Positions 5,764-6,592 of a stretch of 6,592 nucleotides of DNA are shown here, in pieces (the first letter of the stretch is position 1; the number at the start of each line of letters is the position of its first letter). The DNA lies in the NCBI GenBank assembly GCA_017476305.1, contig JAFVAA010000827.1, forward strand, positions 1-6,592, in the 5' to 3' direction. The notes below the pieces were generated by a model. It searched no databases. It was not told where the DNA came from and saw nothing but the letters and a program-made list of their open reading frames with translations. The translations under genes and the position numbers were made by a program. This DNA is from Lachnospiraceae bacterium. Its GTDB lineage: Bacteria; Bacillota; Clostridia; Lachnospirales; Lachnospiraceae.

Positions 5764-6481
5764 ATTCTTCCGTGATAGCACTTCCACGTTTATTTAAAAG
5801 CTGATGCGGCGCATGTGCATCGATTCCAACGATGCATGTGTTGCCGATTTTTTTTGCGATCTGAAAGAAGCGGTCGGAAGGATACTGTCTTCCGTCTGCA
5901 GCGCCGAGCTGATTGATTTCGATGGGCATATCTGCTTCCATTAAAAAAGTGCAGAGTCTGGTCATCTCGGTCTCATAGTATTTTTCACTGCCGATGAAAT
6001 GGATGACATCGGGATGTGCGACGTAAAGATATTTTCCGGTTTTTACACCTTCGATGACGGTATCCACATAACGATGCAGAATTTCATCATTTCGGAGCGG
6101 TGCACCGAGATAGACGGACTTATGCTCCTGTCCTAAAAAATGCTGACCGAGAATCATATAGTCTAAAGGAAAATCAGAAAGAAGTCTGTCCTGTCCTTCC
6201 ATAAGCTCCGGAACGTACTCGGATTCGAAGCCGATAAAAATCTGAATCTCGTTTTTATATTCGTCGCGTAAAGTTTCCAGGGAATGAAAATATCCTTCGA
6301 CATCTCCCGGTGCCATGCGCATGGTAGAAACGAAACCATCCTCATATACCCAGGGACAATGGTCGGAAAAACCTAAGATTTTATAGCCTGCTTTAATCGC
6401 AGCTTCTACGTATTCTCTGTCTTCGCCCTCTGCGTGCCTGCAGCGGAAGGTGTGGGTGTGGTAATTAAAGGGTTGTAGCAT
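5714..6481 (-). CDS. PHP-family phosphoesterase (histidinol-phosphatase, HisK-like)
   Basis: PHP-domain enzymes are metal-dependent phosphoesterases in a seven-stranded barrel; stand-alone members of this size are usually annotated as the histidinol-phosphatase that makes L-histidinol in histidine synthesis, though some act on other phosphates. The full set of metal ligands is visible: YHTHTFRCRH (H8, H10, H16), FSDHCP (D40, H41), FESEY (E86 and E88), GQHFL (H114), VAHPD (H156) and GIDAHAP (D221, H223). At 255 residues it is full length. The ATG at 6479-6481 has a perfect AGGAGG site seven bases upstream (complement of 6489-6494). It is convergent with ftsH-HAD and overlaps its last 50 bases (5714-5763); its final residues, [11 protein letters not shown], are an extra tail. 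No histidine-synthesis genes are in the window, so the exact substrate is not supported by context. Confidence 0.88.
   Translation of the reverse strand: MLQPFNYHTHTFRCRHAEGEDREYVEAAIKAGYKILGFSDHCPWVYEDGFVSTMRMAPGDVEGYFHSLETLRDEYKNEIQIFIGFESEYVPELMEGQDRLLSDFPLDYMILGQHFLGQEHKSVYLGAPLRNDEILHRYVDTVIEGVKTGKYLYVAHPDVIHFIGSEKYYETEMTRLCTFLMEADMPIEINQLGAADGRQYPSDRFFQIAKKIGNTCIVGIDAHAPHQLLNKRGSAITEEFIQKHSLPLLQAPPLS
5807..5855 (+). terminator. Intrinsic terminator of ftsH-HAD, inside the convergent phosphatase gene
   Basis: On the plus strand, 5807-5822 pairs with 5830-5846 as a 16-bp stem with one bulged T (5842) and three G-U pairs, around a seven-base loop. It is followed by one A and then eight T (5848-5855). 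It begins 43 bases after the ftsH-HAD stop. It should act only on plus-strand transcripts, because on the other strand the A-run precedes the hairpin. Confidence 0.75.
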
Positions 6482-6514
6482 GTTTTTTCCTCCTGATGGT
6501 CTTTTTATAAAAAT

Positions 6515-6542
6515 ATTTTATGTCTTTTATAGAATAGCACAA
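6515..6542 (-). promoter_or_regulatory. Candidate promoter for the PHP phosphatase
   Basis: On the minus strand TTGTGC (complement of 6537-6542), 16 bases, then TAAAAT (complement of 6515-6520) resembles a sigma-A promoter with a fair -35 box (four of six) and a good -10 box (five of six). It would give a leader of about 30 nt. The region is AT-rich, so chance matches are likely. Confidence 0.4.
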
Positions 6543-6553
6543 GTGGGGAGGAG

Positions 6554-6592
6554 ATTCCAGGAAAAATATTCCAGGAAAAATATTCCAGGAAA
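6554..6592. repeat. 14-bp tandem repeat, at least 2.8 copies, cut by the window edge
   Basis: ATTCCAGGAAAAAT occurs at 6554-6567 and 6568-6581 without change, and the first 11 bases repeat at 6582-6592, where the window ends. Each unit contains the odd palindrome TTCCAGGAA. It lies just upstream of the phosphatase promoter candidate. The total copy number cannot be seen. Confidence 0.85.

Noticed and set aside
6554..6592. CRISPR array
   Set aside because: The 14-bp units are contiguous with no spacers between them, and no cas gene is present.
1..6592. tRNA, rRNA or insertion-sequence transposase genes
   Set aside because: No cloverleaf-like segments, rRNA motifs or transposase motifs were seen on either strand.

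Overview
The window looks like chromosomal DNA from a low-to-moderate GC Gram-positive anaerobe, most likely a Lachnospiraceae-type Clostridium relative. The reasons are the strong AGGAGG-type ribosome sites, the TTG start on ftsH, the TTGACA/TAAAAT promoter, and the sequence style of the MATE, FtsH, Cof-type HAD and PHP proteins. This is inference from familiarity with these families; no search was run.

Layout. Positions 1-134 (minus strand) hold a fragment resembling the extracellular sensor of a chemotaxis receptor. It abuts the broken 3' end of a MATE transporter gene (135-881, minus). The transporter has lost an internal segment, carries a frameshift and lacks its C-terminus. A divergent promoter region (882-1116) has two TTGACA boxes facing away from each other in an 18-bp inverted repeat. 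The plus-strand side drives a proton-channel stator pair: a ZorA/MotA-like subunit (1117-2028) interrupted by one in-frame TAG, then a ZorB/MotB-like subunit with an OmpA domain (2117-2866). A 188-bp leader with a TATAAT box and a long inverted repeat separates these from a 902-residue gene (3055-5763). That gene encodes a complete FtsH membrane protease fused in frame to a complete Cof-type HAD phosphatase. Its transcript probably ends at a strong intrinsic terminator (5807-5855) that lies inside the convergent PHP-family phosphatase gene (5714-6481, minus). The window ends in a 14-bp tandem repeat.

How the genes may work together. The stator pair resembles the membrane engine of Zorya anti-phage systems, but no Zorya effector (ZorC, D, E or others) is present and the ZorA-like tail is short. 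It is best described as an orphan ZorAB-like pair, possibly inactivated by the TAG. The FtsH-HAD fusion would place six phosphatase domains on the cytoplasmic side of a membrane protease hexamer. Nothing in the sequence proves a functional link between the stator and FtsH-HAD beyond shared strand and proximity.

The most distinctive observations are the FtsH-HAD fusion, the terminator embedded in the codons of the PHP catalytic motif, and the amber-split stator gene. Three lesions in the first 1.5 kb could be real gene decay or, for the homopolymer frameshift, a sequencing error.
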